In this document: positions 7,903 through 18,102 of the stretch, in pieces
How positions within the stretch are numbered: position 1 is the first letter of the stretch
Layout: every line of letters starts with the position of its first letter
NCBI GenBank assembly: GCA_018061025.1
Contig: JAGOUY010000014.1
Location: 1 to 48,759, forward strand
Direction: 5' to 3'
Source: Patescibacteria group bacterium
GTDB lineage: Bacteria; Patescibacteriota; Patescibacteriia; 2-12-FULL-60-25
Length of the DNA stretch: 48,759 nucleotides
Program-made: the position numbers and the translations under genes
The notes under the pieces: generated by a model
Told to the model about the DNA's origin: nothing
Databases searched by the model: none
The model's input: the letters and a program-made list of their open reading frames with translations, nothing else

Positions 7903-9012
7903 TCAAGTCCCACTCGACCCGCGCTTCCGAACCGCCACACTTTCCGCACAACCCACGCTAATAAACGTCACCGTCATATAGGAGGCCGCTGCCGATAAAA
8001 AGGGGAGGGGGATTCCTGTCACGGGCATAACGCCTAGGTTCATCCCCGTATTGACCGTTACGTGGATAAATAAGATAGCCCCTAGTCCTACTAATAAGAG
8101 TGCGGCGAATTCATCTCCTGAACCTTGAGCGATCACGACGTAGCGCCACAGGATGAGTCCAAACACGCCGAGGATAATCGAAACTCCCACAAACCCCCAT
8201 TCTTCTCCTAAAACCGCAAACATAAAATCTGTCGCCGCTTCTGGAAGAAAACGTAAACGCGCTTGTGAGCCTTCCCCAATCCCTTTTCCAAATAATCCTC
8301 CGGACCCAATCGCGATACGTGCTTGCGCTGCATTATAGCTTGAGCCACGGACATCGTGCGTGGGATTCAAGAATGTGGTGATACGCGCTTTTTGATAGGG
8401 CTTCAACCCAAATGACCATACCAGTGTTGCGCTGATGGCGATGATAACCGGTAAAATAATCCACGCGCGTTTTGGCAAGCCCTTAAACAAACACAGCACC
8501 CCCCACGTCGCAAACATCACCATCGTCGACCCAAAGTCTGGTTGCAACATCACGAGAATTCCATAGATGGCCGTCGCCGCTCCGCTTAACCCAAACAAAC
8601 GCCAAGATAGCTGTCCTCGCCCCACGCGTGCTAACAACGCGGCTAAATAAGCCGTGAGCGTTAGCTTAGCAATCTCAACGGGTTGGAACGATAAACCTGC
8701 AAACCGAAACCAACCTTTTGTCCCATTCACGGTTTGTCCAAAGAAAAGTACCAAGAGCAGTAGTAAGGCACCACCGAGATATAAAAGCACGCTCAGCGAC
8801 CGTACATGACGATAATCCAAAATCGTCAGCGCTGTCATGATGATGAGTCCGATTGCCACTGCGACTAATTGTTTATAAAACGGAAACAACTGGCTTGGTT
8901 CTTGCGAGATCCCAATCCCGTAAATCGCTAACAACCCAATCGAAGTCAACGTCAGCACCCCAAGGAGCAGCGTCCAATCTAATAGTCCAAAAATCGAAAA
9001 AAGACGGTTCAT
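7903..9012 (-). CDS. rodA: Rod-shape-determining SEDS glycosyltransferase RodA
   Basis: This 369-residue polytopic membrane protein polymerises lipid II glycan strands as part of the elongasome. It has the SEDS signatures: NGTKGWFRFAGLSFQPVEIAK near residue 95, LQPDFGSTMV, the loop GKGIGEGSQARLRFLPEAATDF with the catalytic aspartate region, and the C-terminal NTGMNLGVMPVTGIPLPFLS. The length is usual for the family. RodA and FtsW are hard to separate by sequence alone; the compact size and loop pattern favour RodA. No partner penicillin-binding protein gene is in the window. Confidence 0.92.
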   Translation of the reverse strand: MNRLFSIFGLLDWTLLLGVLTLTSIGLLAIYGIGISQEPSQLFPFYKQLVAVAIGLIIMTALTILDYRHVRSLSVLLYLGGALLLLLVLFFGQTVNGTKGWFRFAGLSFQPVEIAKLTLTAYLAALLARVGRGQLSWRLFGLSGAATAIYGILVMLQPDFGSTMVMFATWGVLCLFKGLPKRAWIILPVIIAISATLVWSFGLKPYQKARITTFLNPTHDVRGSSYNAAQARIAIGSGGLFGKGIGEGSQARLRFLPEAATDFMFAVLGEEWGFVGVSIILGVFGLILWRYVVIAQGSGDEFAALLLVGLGAILFIHVTVNTGMNLGVMPVTGIPLPFLSAAASYMTVTFISVGCAESVAVRKRGSSGT

Positions 9013-9066
9013 AGCCTCATGTTGTTATAAGGCTCGCCAACAAAAGACGCAATGGCGAGATCTGAG

Positions 9067-9945
9067 CTAGAATCGATCGGGTGGCAAAAACACCCCTGGA
9101 TCCAAAATATTCACATTTGGTTGCACGACGGTATTCGCAATCCCACTCACATTGTCAAACCAATTGATGGAGATAGGGCGTGCTTCTCCGGGTTTAAGGC
9201 TGTTTTGTGTGAGTTGTGTGACCGCTGCTGGCGCTCCATTACGAAACAAGACGACAACCAACTCAACCGACCAAAATCCATACCCACTGGAATTCCGTAG
9301 TTCAAAATTCGTTTGTCCAACTTTTTGCTCACCAATTTCTAAATCATTCGTATAGGTTGGCTCCGTGGTCTGAAGTTGCAGGCGGTTGGCGGCAAAGGCG
9401 GTATAGTCCCGCTCAACGCTGATAGGATCGATGCGATGCCAACGCAAGTTGTTGACCGTTAATTCAGGATCTCCATTACCCGTCTCACCCTTCCAGCCTA
9501 TCTCGGTAAGATAGCGCTGACTGTTGGGGAGAATAAAACCTTTACGCATCGGAGTCATCGCCCCATTCAACGTAAACTGATACTCAAACTCAGCCCACCA
9601 ATCCGGATTGGCATTGGTAATTTGCGTCAAAAAATCACGACGGTCATTCGTATTCGCGAAGCTCGCAATTGGACTGGTTTGGATGGGCTGGGGTGCATTA
9701 TTCATCAAATTGGTCCGCAAGCGATCGTTATCGCGGATGACAAGCGGGATGCGTGTTTCGCGTGGATACGAAATGACATACGCGTCCAGCAAAGACCAGA
9801 GCGTGTACCCCCAAAACACCACACTCAACACCACGAGCAAGGCATATCCCGCTTGGCGCAGCTGCAAATGATGTCGCACCCACCAATTCGCCGCTTCTAG
9901 TTCTGTATTGGTGAACCCACCCCCAATTTGATACGAGTCAGGCAT
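9067..9945 (-). CDS. Membrane-anchored protein of unknown function
   Basis: This 292-residue protein has one strong transmembrane helix (about residues 35-60). An extracytoplasmic part of roughly 230 residues, rich in predicted beta strands, follows and includes the sequence TNFELRNSSGYGFWSVELVVVL. That pattern suggests an immunoglobulin-like or FxLYD-type fold, but I cannot assign a family. The ATG at 9945 is supported by TATACT six bases upstream; a longer frame beginning at 10077 would run through the divergent gyrB promoter. It lies immediately upstream of rodA on the same strand. Confidence 0.65.
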   Translation of the reverse strand: MPDSYQIGGGFTNTELEAANWWVRHHLQLRQAGYALLVVLSVVFWGYTLWSLLDAYVISYPRETRIPLVIRDNDRLRTNLMNNAPQPIQTSPIASFANTNDRRDFLTQITNANPDWWAEFEYQFTLNGAMTPMRKGFILPNSQRYLTEIGWKGETGNGDPELTVNNLRWHRIDPISVERDYTAFAANRLQLQTTEPTYTNDLEIGEQKVGQTNFELRNSSGYGFWSVELVVVLFRNGAPAAVTQLTQNSLKPGEARPISINWFDNVSGIANTVVQPNVNILDPGVFLPPDRF

Positions 9946-9951
9946 GTCAGA

Positions 9952-9957
9952 AGTATA
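9952..9957 (-). promoter_or_regulatory. -10 element, leaderless type, divergent from gyrB
   Basis: TATACT on the minus strand ends six bases before the ATG at 9945. The 90-base gap to gyrB must hold promoters for both directions; a TAAGAT at about 10016 may serve gyrB. Confidence 0.45.
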
Positions 9958-10017
9958 CCGCAACTTCCCTTTTCCGTCTTGACAAACCACCTTTTCCTGT
10001 CCGCCCCCCTCTGCTAA

Positions 10018-12075
<2,058 letters not shown>

Positions 12076-12085
12076 AGAGCGTATC

Positions 12086-12124
12086 AAGTCAAAAGACCGG
12101 TTACACGGTCTTTTGACTTTTTTA
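12086..12124 (+). terminator. Intrinsic terminator of gyrB
   Basis: The hairpin arms AAGTCAAAAGACCG and CGGTCTTTTGACTT enclose GTTACA and are followed by a T run. The 3' arm contains TTGACT, which may also serve the next gene as a -35 element. Confidence 0.9.
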
Positions 12125-12166
12125 TAAACATATTGTTCACTTAATACCCAGGAAGGGAGAATGGTC

Positions 12167-12358
12167 ATGAACGACACGGATCCGAACGACGGTTCATCAC
12201 GAGATGATTTGCCGCCTCATCTATTCACAAAAGGATTTCTAAACGAGCTGCGCGTTCGTTCGGGATATCCAGGAGCCCCGCCCAACACGCCTGCGGCCAG
12301 TCCTCAGGTCATGTTCGACCTCGATCCTGATGGTGGATACTTCTGCGAACTGCGCTGA
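12167..12358 (+). CDS. Small proline- and aspartate-rich protein, unknown (GC-rich cassette A)
   Basis: I do not recognise this 63-residue protein. It has no membrane segment, is rich in Asp, Pro and Gly, and ends in GGYFCELR. ATG 12167 is chosen over ATG 12161 because the purine-rich SD GGAAGGGAG lies seven bases before it but only one base before the earlier ATG. The gene is bounded by the gyrB terminator and its own hairpin. The strong SD and the C/T-rich trailer (CCTTTCCTCTCCTCCTC) match the following cassette genes and differ from the core genes. Confidence 0.5.
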   Translation: MNDTDPNDGSSRDDLPPHLFTKGFLNELRVRSGYPGAPPNTPAASPQVMFDLDPDGGYFCELR

Positions 12359-12377
12359 ACCTTTCCTCTCCTCCTCA

Positions 12378-12412
12378 CCCGACCCCCTCGCGCGTCGGGC
12401 TTCTGCTTTTTT
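12378..12412 (+). terminator. Terminator of cassette A
   Basis: CCCGAC and GTCGGG form a hairpin followed by CTTCTGCTTTTTT. A C/T-rich tract lies between the stop codon and the hairpin. Confidence 0.75.
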
Positions 12413-12443
12413 AAGACAAAATAATAAAATCCAAAAGAGTTTT

Positions 12444-12508
12444 TTGACTTTGTTTCGCAAATATTGTTGAGTAGCGGCATCCTAGTAGGTCTAGGTAGAT
12501 AGAAGGAG
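12444..12508 (+). promoter_or_regulatory. Promoter region and SD of cassette B
   Basis: TTGACT at 12444 starts a block, TTGACTTT-N-TTT then AAATATTGTT, that is closely repeated ahead of cassette A, where TTGACT starts at 12113. The two TTGACT-to-TATTGT spacings are both 12 bases, so this is a shared motif even though no good -10 sits at 17 bases. AAGGAG ends nine bases before the ATG. Confidence 0.4.
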
Positions 12509-12517
12509 AAAAGAGTC

Positions 12518-13939
12518 ATGAAGGGTCAGGAGATTTTCGTTCTCAAGCTCGGTGGCGACGCCGTGGGTTCTGAGACGATGCCGATCATCATCGAGCGGGT
12601 GCGGTGGCATCTGGCCCGCGGCCACCGCCTGGCACTGGTCGCGAGCGCCCTGCGTAGGGCAACGCCGCTCTTGCGCGAGTGCGCTCGCCTTTTCTGCGCG
12701 AAAGAAGATGCGAGCTCGACGTGGGGGGAGTTCCGCGCCTTGTATCGCGGGTGGATCCAGAGCCTGAATGCTGGGGATGAGGTGGCTGTAAGGACTTGGG
12801 GGTATCTCGACCGGGTCTTTGCGGATGCCGCTCGAGCTTCTATGCAGGATAGATGGGATGCCGCGAGCACCGACGCTCTCCTCGCCGCAGGGGAGATCGC
12901 GGGGATCCGGATTCTCGAAGCATATTTTAAGAATGAGGGTATCGACTGTGGGGTGGTGCCGGTCCAGGTAAACGGCATGCTGACGGACGATCGTTTCGGA
13001 TACGCACGCCCTCTGCCGGGTGCTGGGCCGCTCCTGCGTAGCGCTATCCTTCCGGTGCTCGATCGGGGTCAGGTCGCCCTCATTCCTGGCTTCGTCGGTC
13101 ATACCCAGGATGGGCGTACCACCACTGTGGGTCCGAGCGGTTCCGACCTGAGCGCTGCCGAGGTAGTGCGTGCGCTCGGGGCGGGTATCCTCCAGGTGTG
13201 GAAAACCTATATTCTTCACACGGCTGATCCTCGTGTGGTGAAGGGTGCGCTCCCCACGCCCCACCTGCATATGGATGATGCAGCCGAACTCGCTGCGCAT
13301 GGAATGGGCGCTCTCCACCCCTCCGCCATGGAGGTCCTGCGGGACAGTGATGTCGTGGTCTACGTGAAGAGTGTTCATACGCCTTGGGCGCCGGGTACTC
13401 GTATTAGTAGCAAGAGCGGAAGCGCAAGGCCCTCGGGTATCACGATGGCCTCTGAAGGCCTCTTCACGGTAAGATCCGGCAGGATGGTGGGAGCGACCGG
13501 CCCGCTCAACTCGGCTTCGGGGGCGCTCATGAAGATGGGCTATCCGGTCGGATTGATCGCTTCTAGCCAGACCTCTTTCACCGTCTCGGCTCCGGTCGAG
13601 GAGGCTCACGTCGCCACGGCAGAGGAGCAGATTCGCCTTCAATGCGGAGAAGGAGCGCAGGTGGCGAGTCGTGGACGGTGCAGTATCGTGACGGTCGTGG
13701 GTGGCATGAAGGGTGTCACGGCCAGCATGCTCGATACGGTCATCCACGCTTTGAGGGTCGCCCGCGTTCGTATCATTTCTGTCTCGATGGCAGCCGCAAT
13801 GGATCCGGAGCGGTGCCCCATGAGTGTCCAGGTCGTCGTACCCGTCAAGCGCGGAGTTCGAGCCGTCAACGCCATTCATCGGGCCCTCTACGGCAAGCCG
13901 TCTAAGCGCGCCCGTAAAACGCCCAAGCGTAAGGCATAA
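12518..13939 (+). CDS. Divergent aspartokinase-family protein with C-terminal ACT-like domain (cassette B)
   Basis: This 473-residue protein matches aspartate kinase from end to end. It has an N-terminal amino-acid-kinase fold starting VLKLGGDAV, a GE pair in LLAAGEIAGI, the loop GRTTTVGPSGSDLSAAEVV, HTADPRVV, and AAELAAHGMGALHPSAM. A regulatory region beginning SIVTVVGGMKGV follows. Several catalytic positions differ from the family: KFGGTSV is KLGGDAV, LGRGGSD is VGPSGSD, and WTDV is WKTY. Aspartokinase activity is therefore doubtful; it may phosphorylate another substrate or only bind ligand. The C-terminus is lysine- and arginine-rich. It is a single gene with a strong SD, no other lysine or threonine pathway gene nearby, and high GC. 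Long antisense frames reflect its base composition. Confidence 0.75.
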   Translation: MKGQEIFVLKLGGDAVGSETMPIIIERVRWHLARGHRLALVASALRRATPLLRECARLFCAKEDASSTWGEFRALYRGWIQSLNAGDEVAVRTWGYLDRVFADAARASMQDRWDAASTDALLAAGEIAGIRILEAYFKNEGIDCGVVPVQVNGMLTDDRFGYARPLPGAGPLLRSAILPVLDRGQVALIPGFVGHTQDGRTTTVGPSGSDLSAAEVVRALGAGILQVWKTYILHTADPRVVKGALPTPHLHMDDAAELAAHGMGALHPSAMEVLRDSDVVVYVKSVHTPWAPGTRISSKSGSARPSGITMASEGLFTVRSGRMVGATGPLNSASGALMKMGYPVGLIASSQTSFTVSAPVEEAHVATAEEQIRLQCGEGAQVASRGRCSIVTVVGGMKGVTASMLDTVIHALRVARVRIISVSMAAAMDPERCPMSVQVVVPVKRGVRAVNAIHRALYGKPSKRARKTPKRKA

Positions 13940-13970
13940 ATAATATATTAAAATCGTTCTTCTTCCTCCC

Positions 13971-14006
13971 CCTCGCTTCTGTCTCACAGACGAGGTCTTT
14001 GTTTTT
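13971..14006 (+). terminator. Terminator of cassette B
   Basis: CCTCG pairs with CGAGG and inner TCTG pairs with CAGA, followed by TCTTTGTTTTT. A C/T-rich trailer precedes the hairpin. Confidence 0.75.
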
Positions 14007-14017
14007 ATAACGAATTA

Positions 14018-14047
14018 TTGACCTTTTAGACTGTATCTGGATACCCT
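14018..14047 (+). promoter_or_regulatory. Promoter of cassette C
   Basis: TTGACC and TACCCT are separated by 18 bases, directly behind the cassette B terminator. A 12-base palindrome, CTCCTCGAGGAG (14086-14097), covers the purine-rich SD region and could mask it. Confidence 0.6.
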
Positions 14048-14114
14048 ATCCCAACCTCGAACGAAAGCAACGCACATCCGCTACGCTCCTCGAGGAGAAC
14101 GGGAAGATGACACC

Positions 14115-15014
14115 ATGAAGACTAGCACCACCAAGACCTTTGCTGATCTCTCGCCCGCCCAGCGCCGCACCCTTCACACCCTCGCCCGCCAGCTGATCGC
14201 GGCGGCGTACAAGAGGGCGGCGGAAGAAGCGGCAGAAGCAGGAACGAGAAAGAGTGAGCAGGAGGGGAAGATTCGATACCTCTCGGCTCCCCCCTACGTT
14301 CACAACCAGCTGCCGATCAGGAGGATGGCAGACATGTCGCCTCTCCCGGCTAACATGCGCACCGTCACCCCCAACATGCTCGCGTACTTGTTCGAGGCGG
14401 AGAACGTCCTCTCGCCGTTGCTCTGCTACTACGGGATCATGGAAGAGGACGCGCTCGCGGACGCCCTCTCGCGCCTGGGGTTCGGATACCCGGTCGAGGT
14501 CTCGCCTGCGCTCATCATGAACGGCAACCTGCTCCTTACCGCCTCGATTCATCCGGAATCGCGGCATGTAATCGTATGCCTGCCGAGCGGATACCTCCCT
14601 CCGCAACAGACGATCGCCTGGGCGGCCGCTCGTCTCCTCGCTCAGGCCTGCGCGCCTGGATCTACACATCCCTTCTGGACCGAGCTTCGAACCAAGGGGT
14701 GGTACGCGGCGCACGGTACGCCCCTGGGCCACGAGCTCAACGATGCGTTCGTAGGCGTGGTGGTAGGAGCGGAATTCTCCTGGAAGGGGTTCTTCGAGGG
14801 ACAGGTGTTCAAGAGGCGTGGCAAGGGGAGTCAATCTGCCGCCCTCGTTTCCCTCGAAATGGTTCTCGCTGATCTTCGTAGCGGTTCGGGTGATGCCCTG
14901 AAAATGATCGCTCGAAAGCTGACTAACCAGGAGGGGGCTCTGCCCAGGCTGAGCTATGACGAAACCCTGCGAGAACTCCTCCCTCCACTGGTAGACGCAA
15001 TCCACAAGAAGTAA
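14115..15014 (+). CDS. Unknown cytoplasmic protein (cassette C)
   Basis: I do not recognise this 299-residue protein. It has no signal peptide or membrane helix. The N-terminal 60 residues are helical and alanine-rich with many charges, and the rest looks globular. Repeated hydrophobic patterns such as MNGNLLLTASIHP and HVIVCLPSGYLPP suggest an alpha/beta core, and a WTELRTKGWYAAHGTPLGHEL stretch contains two histidines that could bind metal, which is speculative. The start follows GGGAAGATGACACC and the GAGGAG palindrome. It has its own promoter, a C/T-rich trailer and a terminator. A 350-codon antisense frame covers it but lacks those signals. Confidence 0.6.
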   Translation: MKTSTTKTFADLSPAQRRTLHTLARQLIAAAYKRAAEEAAEAGTRKSEQEGKIRYLSAPPYVHNQLPIRRMADMSPLPANMRTVTPNMLAYLFEAENVLSPLLCYYGIMEEDALADALSRLGFGYPVEVSPALIMNGNLLLTASIHPESRHVIVCLPSGYLPPQQTIAWAAARLLAQACAPGSTHPFWTELRTKGWYAAHGTPLGHELNDAFVGVVVGAEFSWKGFFEGQVFKRRGKGSQSAALVSLEMVLADLRSGSGDALKMIARKLTNQEGALPRLSYDETLRELLPPLVDAIHKK

Positions 15015-15058
15015 GCGTAGCCTCAATCGTTCTTTCCTTTTCACCCTAAATTCCTCCC

Positions 15059-15092
15059 CCCTGTGCCTCTGCCAGGGTTTTGCTGTTTTTAT
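15059..15092 (+). terminator. Terminator of cassette C
   Basis: CCCTG and CAGGG form a hairpin followed by TTTTGCTGTTTTTATA. The tail resembles that of cassette E (TTTTGCGTTTTTATA). Confidence 0.75.
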
Positions 15093-15114
15093 AGCCAAAA
15101 AACACCTTTAATGA

Positions 15115-15143
15115 TTGACAAACTCTCTTAAAAAAGGTACCCT
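15115..15143 (+). promoter_or_regulatory. Promoter of cassette D
   Basis: Consensus TTGACA and TACCCT are separated by exactly 17 bases, placed directly after the cassette C terminator. This is the clearest sigma-70-type promoter of the cassette group. Confidence 0.75.
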
Positions 15144-15206
15144 CATTCATTCCCAACCGAACGAAGCATCCCGCTTAGTGGTTTGTTGGGAGAGGAGGTC
15201 GGGATC

Positions 15207-16076
15207 ATGCCCGAACTCGACGACAAGGAACTGGAACGTCTCAGGGGCTTCGTGGGCGCGGCGGCGGCCCTCTACGGCCCCCATCGCAACCCCAACGCCC
15301 GCCCCGGCGCCAAGGCCCGCCTCCTGGCGTGGCCCGAGGCCGCTCCGCTCTTCGACCCCTACAGTGTCAACCCCGCTGCGGTCGACGAGGTGGTCGACAT
15401 CTGGCAGCCTGATGGCAAGCCGGGTCAGGTCCGCCTCTGGAAGGGAGACACCGACTACGTGACGGCCTCCGACCAGTGGGCGAGCATGGAGTACGTCATC
15501 GCGCACCTCGTCAAGCACCGCGGCCAGACGCGGGAAGATGCCTACAGGCTCCTGCCCACGATCTACCACATGATCTACGGCGTCGTCACCGCCGTGCGCC
15601 GCAGGACTGTGAGTGGAGAGCGCCTGATCCTCGGCGGAGTCCGCGCCGGTTCCGACAAGATCGCGGGCATGAACACCGGCACCCTCAGCCTGCCGGGCGG
15701 TCTCGTGAACCACCGCAAGGAGATGATCGGCGACGCGGCTCGTCGCGAGTTCCGTGGCGAGGGCGGGATGAACGTCCCCTTCACCCTCAAGCCCCGGGTG
15801 ACCTTCGGGCCCCACAACGCCGCCCCGTCCGTGACCTTTGTCGCGCTGGGCGACGTCAACGGTGACGTGGGTGAGATCGGTGAGTCGTTCGAGTGGCAGG
15901 GTCGTCGCATGTGCTGGCTCCCCGAGGAGTCGTGGCGGAGGATCCTGGAGAACCCCCACGACCACGGCTCGATGACCGACGACCTCATGGAGGCCGGCAT
16001 CAACGTCGACTGCGCCGTCGTCGCGGGCGACGTCGCCGACCCGCTCCGACGGCTCCTCGCCGCCTACCCCGACTGA
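15207..16076 (+). CDS. Nudix-domain protein (cassette D)
   Basis: This 289-residue protein contains a Nudix box in its second half, reading GGLVNHRKEMIGDAARREF then RGEGGM. The REF-x-GEGG part matches the REUxEExGU consensus with one glutamate replaced by glycine, and one extra residue separates the first glycine from the glutamate. Nudix enzymes hydrolyse nucleoside diphosphates linked to other groups; the altered box leaves activity uncertain. The N-terminal 150 residues are unassigned. AGGAGGT lies seven bases before the ATG. Base composition is extreme: 46 of the 60 bases at 15241-15300 are G or C. A C/T-rich trailer follows. Confidence 0.7.
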   Translation: MPELDDKELERLRGFVGAAAALYGPHRNPNARPGAKARLLAWPEAAPLFDPYSVNPAAVDEVVDIWQPDGKPGQVRLWKGDTDYVTASDQWASMEYVIAHLVKHRGQTREDAYRLLPTIYHMIYGVVTAVRRRTVSGERLILGGVRAGSDKIAGMNTGTLSLPGGLVNHRKEMIGDAARREFRGEGGMNVPFTLKPRVTFGPHNAAPSVTFVALGDVNGDVGEIGESFEWQGRRMCWLPEESWRRILENPHDHGSMTDDLMEAGINVDCAVVAGDVADPLRRLLAAYPD

Positions 16077-16128
16077 GGCGACCTACTCCTCGTCTTCCCC
16101 CTCCCCGCCCCTTCTTCCTTCCTCTTAG

Positions 16129-16156
16129 GCCCGCCTTGGACTCCTCCTCGGTGGGC
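16129..16156 (+). terminator. Possible terminator of cassette D
   Basis: GCCCGCC pairs with GGTGGGC, followed by GCTTCGCATTTT. The U tract is poor, so termination would be weak. Confidence 0.4.
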
Positions 16157-16189
16157 GCTTCGCATTTTGGCAATTTCCCCAATCCACGC

Positions 16190-16195
16190 TATGCT
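16190..16195 (+). promoter_or_regulatory. -10 element, leaderless type
   Basis: TATGCT ends six bases before the ATG at 16202, with no SD. This contrasts with the strong SDs of the flanking cassettes. Confidence 0.45.
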
Positions 16196-16201
16196 AGATA
16201 T

Positions 16202-16537
16202 ATGAAGTCCCAAGCCTCCAAAATTCTCTCCCATTGCCCCCTGTGCAAAAAAAATTATCCAGATGATGCCGTCCAATCTTTGGGCGAACAGGGCGGGGCA
16301 GATATCTACCACTGCACGTGTAAAGCCTGCGGTCATGCCATGATCGCGGTTGTTTTAGAGCAGGCCGGACTCGTGAGCTCCATCGGAATGGTCACCGACC
16401 TCGAAATCCACGATGCTCTCAGTTTTTATAAAGCCAAACCCATCAGTAACGACGAATGTGTCGAGGCTCATCGTCTTTTAGAGCATCACAGCCAAGACTT
16501 GTGCAAGGTTTTACTCTCCGCTTCAAAAAAGGCCTAA
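16202..16537 (+). CDS. Zinc-ribbon protein, unknown function
   Basis: This 111-residue protein starts with a CPLC pair (near residue 12) and a CTCKAC group with a further histidine, forming a likely zinc ribbon in the first 45 residues. A helical C-terminus contains SNDECVEAHRLLEHH. No specific function can be assigned. Its base composition and leaderless start match the core genes, so it appears to be an original chromosomal gene lying between cassettes D and E. Confidence 0.65.
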   Translation: MKSQASKILSHCPLCKKNYPDDAVQSLGEQGGADIYHCTCKACGHAMIAVVLEQAGLVSSIGMVTDLEIHDALSFYKAKPISNDECVEAHRLLEHHSQDLCKVLLSASKKA

Positions 16538-16597
16538 CCCTTGCGTATTTAGGCAGAAGGAGGCAAGCTTTTTGGGCACATCACCAGGAGGTGCATA

Positions 16598-17176
16598 ATG
16601 GGGATTGATCAAGGGACGTTTACGGTTAAGGTTAGTTACGAAGGGGATGGATCGCTCCAGGAGGTGCTTCCCGGTTCAAGCGCAGCTCACTCGTTTCAGG
16701 GCTGGCGTACTCGCGCTACGCCCATTCCGCGCTCCTCTCAAGAAGTGACCTTCTATTTCTGGAGCGGGGAGGACAGTGATTCATTGAATGCGCTGCCTTC
16801 CGGTTATCGATACCCCAACATCCACGAAGTGGCCGCCCTTCTTCGGGGGCTGCGCATGGAGTCTAGCGAACTCTGGTTCCCGGGCGTTGTGAGGCCGCAC
16901 GGCATTTGCCAGTCCGTACGTGAGGGTTACGCATGCCAGCATCCTTCCAGGGTGGACTTTTTGGCGGTCCGCGTCCTCCCCGAAGGGGTTAAATCGTTTT
17001 ACGTACAGGTGCACAAGGTATTCCGCGGCTGGGATGACGACCGGCGCGTGGTCCTCGTGCCCCTCGACCAGTTCGACCGTCGTGAACGACGAAATCGTCT
17101 CGTTCGCAGGCTGGGGATGGCGATTGTGCCCATCCTCGTGTTCGCTGTCGTCCTCGCCATCCTCTTCCTGCGCTAG
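16598..17176 (+). CDS. Tail-anchored membrane protein, unknown (cassette E)
   Basis: I do not recognise this 192-residue protein. The soluble N-terminal 165 residues contain two cysteines (GICQSV and YACQHP) and a VDFLAVRVLPEGVKSF strand-like region. A basic patch (RRERRNRLVRR) then precedes a single C-terminal hydrophobic helix of about 20 residues, so the protein should be anchored by its tail with the bulk in the cytoplasm. AGGAGGTG lies about four bases before the ATG. The C/T-rich trailer and hairpin match the other cassettes. Confidence 0.6.
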   Translation: MGIDQGTFTVKVSYEGDGSLQEVLPGSSAAHSFQGWRTRATPIPRSSQEVTFYFWSGEDSDSLNALPSGYRYPNIHEVAALLRGLRMESSELWFPGVVRPHGICQSVREGYACQHPSRVDFLAVRVLPEGVKSFYVQVHKVFRGWDDDRRVVLVPLDQFDRRERRNRLVRRLGMAIVPILVFAVVLAILFLR

Positions 17177-17197
17177 CCGCTCCTTTTCCTCTATACC

Positions 17198-17227
17198 CTC
17201 ACCCACCACGGTGAGTTTTGCGTTTTT
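17198..17227 (+). terminator. Terminator of cassette E
   Basis: CTCACC and GGTGAG form a hairpin followed by TTTTGCGTTTTTATA. Confidence 0.8.
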
Positions 17228-17247
17228 ATACGGCTAGAGATCAGGTA

Positions 17248-17276
17248 TTGACATTCCCGCCTTTTTCCCTTATCCT
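17248..17276 (+). promoter_or_regulatory. Promoter of the L25 gene
   Basis: TTGACA and TATCCT are separated by 17 bases. Transcription would begin near 17283, giving a leader of about 60 bases. Confidence 0.75.
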
Positions 17277-17344
17277 AGCCACACTTTTAATGTCGATGAT
17301 GGTAGCGCCACTTAGAGCGCAAGAGTACATCGACCCTCCAAATT

Positions 17345-18019
17345 ATGGGTTCCTACCTGTTATCCGCCATCAAGCGTGAAGGCCGTGTCCAAGACATCCG
17401 TGCTGCTAGCCGTATTCCTGCCATCATGTATGGAAAAGGCATCGCCCCTCAAGAGCTTTCCGTGCCTCGTTCTGAGTTCGTGAAAGTCTCCAAGGCCGCT
17501 GGTTCTTCTAGTTTGATCGATCTTAGTATCGACGGCCAAGCCCCAGTAAAAATCCTTGTGAAGGAAATCCAGCGCCATGTTTTGCGCATGGATCCAATCC
17601 ACGTCGACTTATACCAAGTCAACATGAACACCGAGATCACTGCCAAGGTTCCTCTCGTGTTTGTAGGCGAATCTGCTGCCGTGAAGACCGCAGGCGGAAC
17701 CCTCATGAAATCCATGGATGAACTCGAAGTCGAATGTTTGCCAGGCAACTTGCCACACGAAATCGAAATCGACTTGAGCAAGCTCGTGGACTTCGAAGCC
17801 GCTATTACCGTCGGTAGCTTGACCCTCCCAACGGGTGTCAAATCCACGGCTGATGCTGAACTCACGATCGTAAGCGTCTCTCGTCCGTTGACGGAAGATG
17901 AACTCAAGAAACTTGAAGAAGGCACAACTGTCGACGTAACCGCGATTAAGACCGAAGGTGAAGAGAAGAAAGCTGCAGAAGAAGCGAAGAAGGCTGAAGA
18001 AGAGGCTGCTAAGGCCTAG
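17345..18019 (+). CDS. rplY: 50S ribosomal protein L25 (CTC form)
   Basis: This 224-residue protein binds 5S rRNA in the large ribosomal subunit. It has the long CTC-type layout: an N-terminal L25 domain with GRVQDIRAASRIPAIMYGKG and LVKEIQRHVLRMDPIHVDLYQV, then a TL5-type beta domain with KVPLVFVGESAAVKTAGGTL and LPHEIEIDLSKL. The lysine-, glutamate- and alanine-rich C-terminal tail is common for the long form. No SD is visible upstream. A strong terminator follows, and the next cassette promoter begins four bases after its T run. Confidence 0.93.
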   Translation: MGSYLLSAIKREGRVQDIRAASRIPAIMYGKGIAPQELSVPRSEFVKVSKAAGSSSLIDLSIDGQAPVKILVKEIQRHVLRMDPIHVDLYQVNMNTEITAKVPLVFVGESAAVKTAGGTLMKSMDELEVECLPGNLPHEIEIDLSKLVDFEAAITVGSLTLPTGVKSTADAELTIVSVSRPLTEDELKKLEEGTTVDVTAIKTEGEEKKAAEEAKKAEEEAAKA

Positions 18020-18040
18020 TCTAGATCAACAACAAGAAAA

Positions 18041-18068
18041 CATCCGCCCTTACCAGGCGGGTGTTTTT
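18041..18068 (+). terminator. Terminator of the L25 gene
   Basis: CATCCGCC and GGCGGGTG pair over eight positions around CTTACCA, followed by TTTTT. Confidence 0.9.
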
Positions 18069-18071
18069 GCA

Positions 18072-18102
18072 TTGACAAAATGAGGATTTTAGGGGATAAA
18101 TA
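18072..18102 (+). promoter_or_regulatory. Promoter of cassette F
   Basis: TTGACA is followed 17-19 bases later by GATAAATA, which offers several -10 registers. Confidence 0.6.

Noticed and set aside
7427..7951. A 174-codon minus-strand frame
   Set aside because: It runs through both tRNA genes and the palindrome cluster; the tRNA cloverleaves explain the sequence.
12491..13987. A 498-codon antisense frame opposite the aspartokinase-like gene
   Set aside because: The plus strand has family motifs, an SD and a terminator; the open antisense frame follows from GC-rich third positions.
14046..15098. A 350-codon antisense frame opposite cassette C
   Set aside because: No SD, promoter or terminator on that strand; the plus strand has a promoter and terminator. 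The protein is extremely charged with no fold-like pattern.
15147..15965. A 272-codon antisense frame opposite the Nudix protein
   Set aside because: Compositional shadow; the Nudix box and AGGAGGT are on the plus strand.
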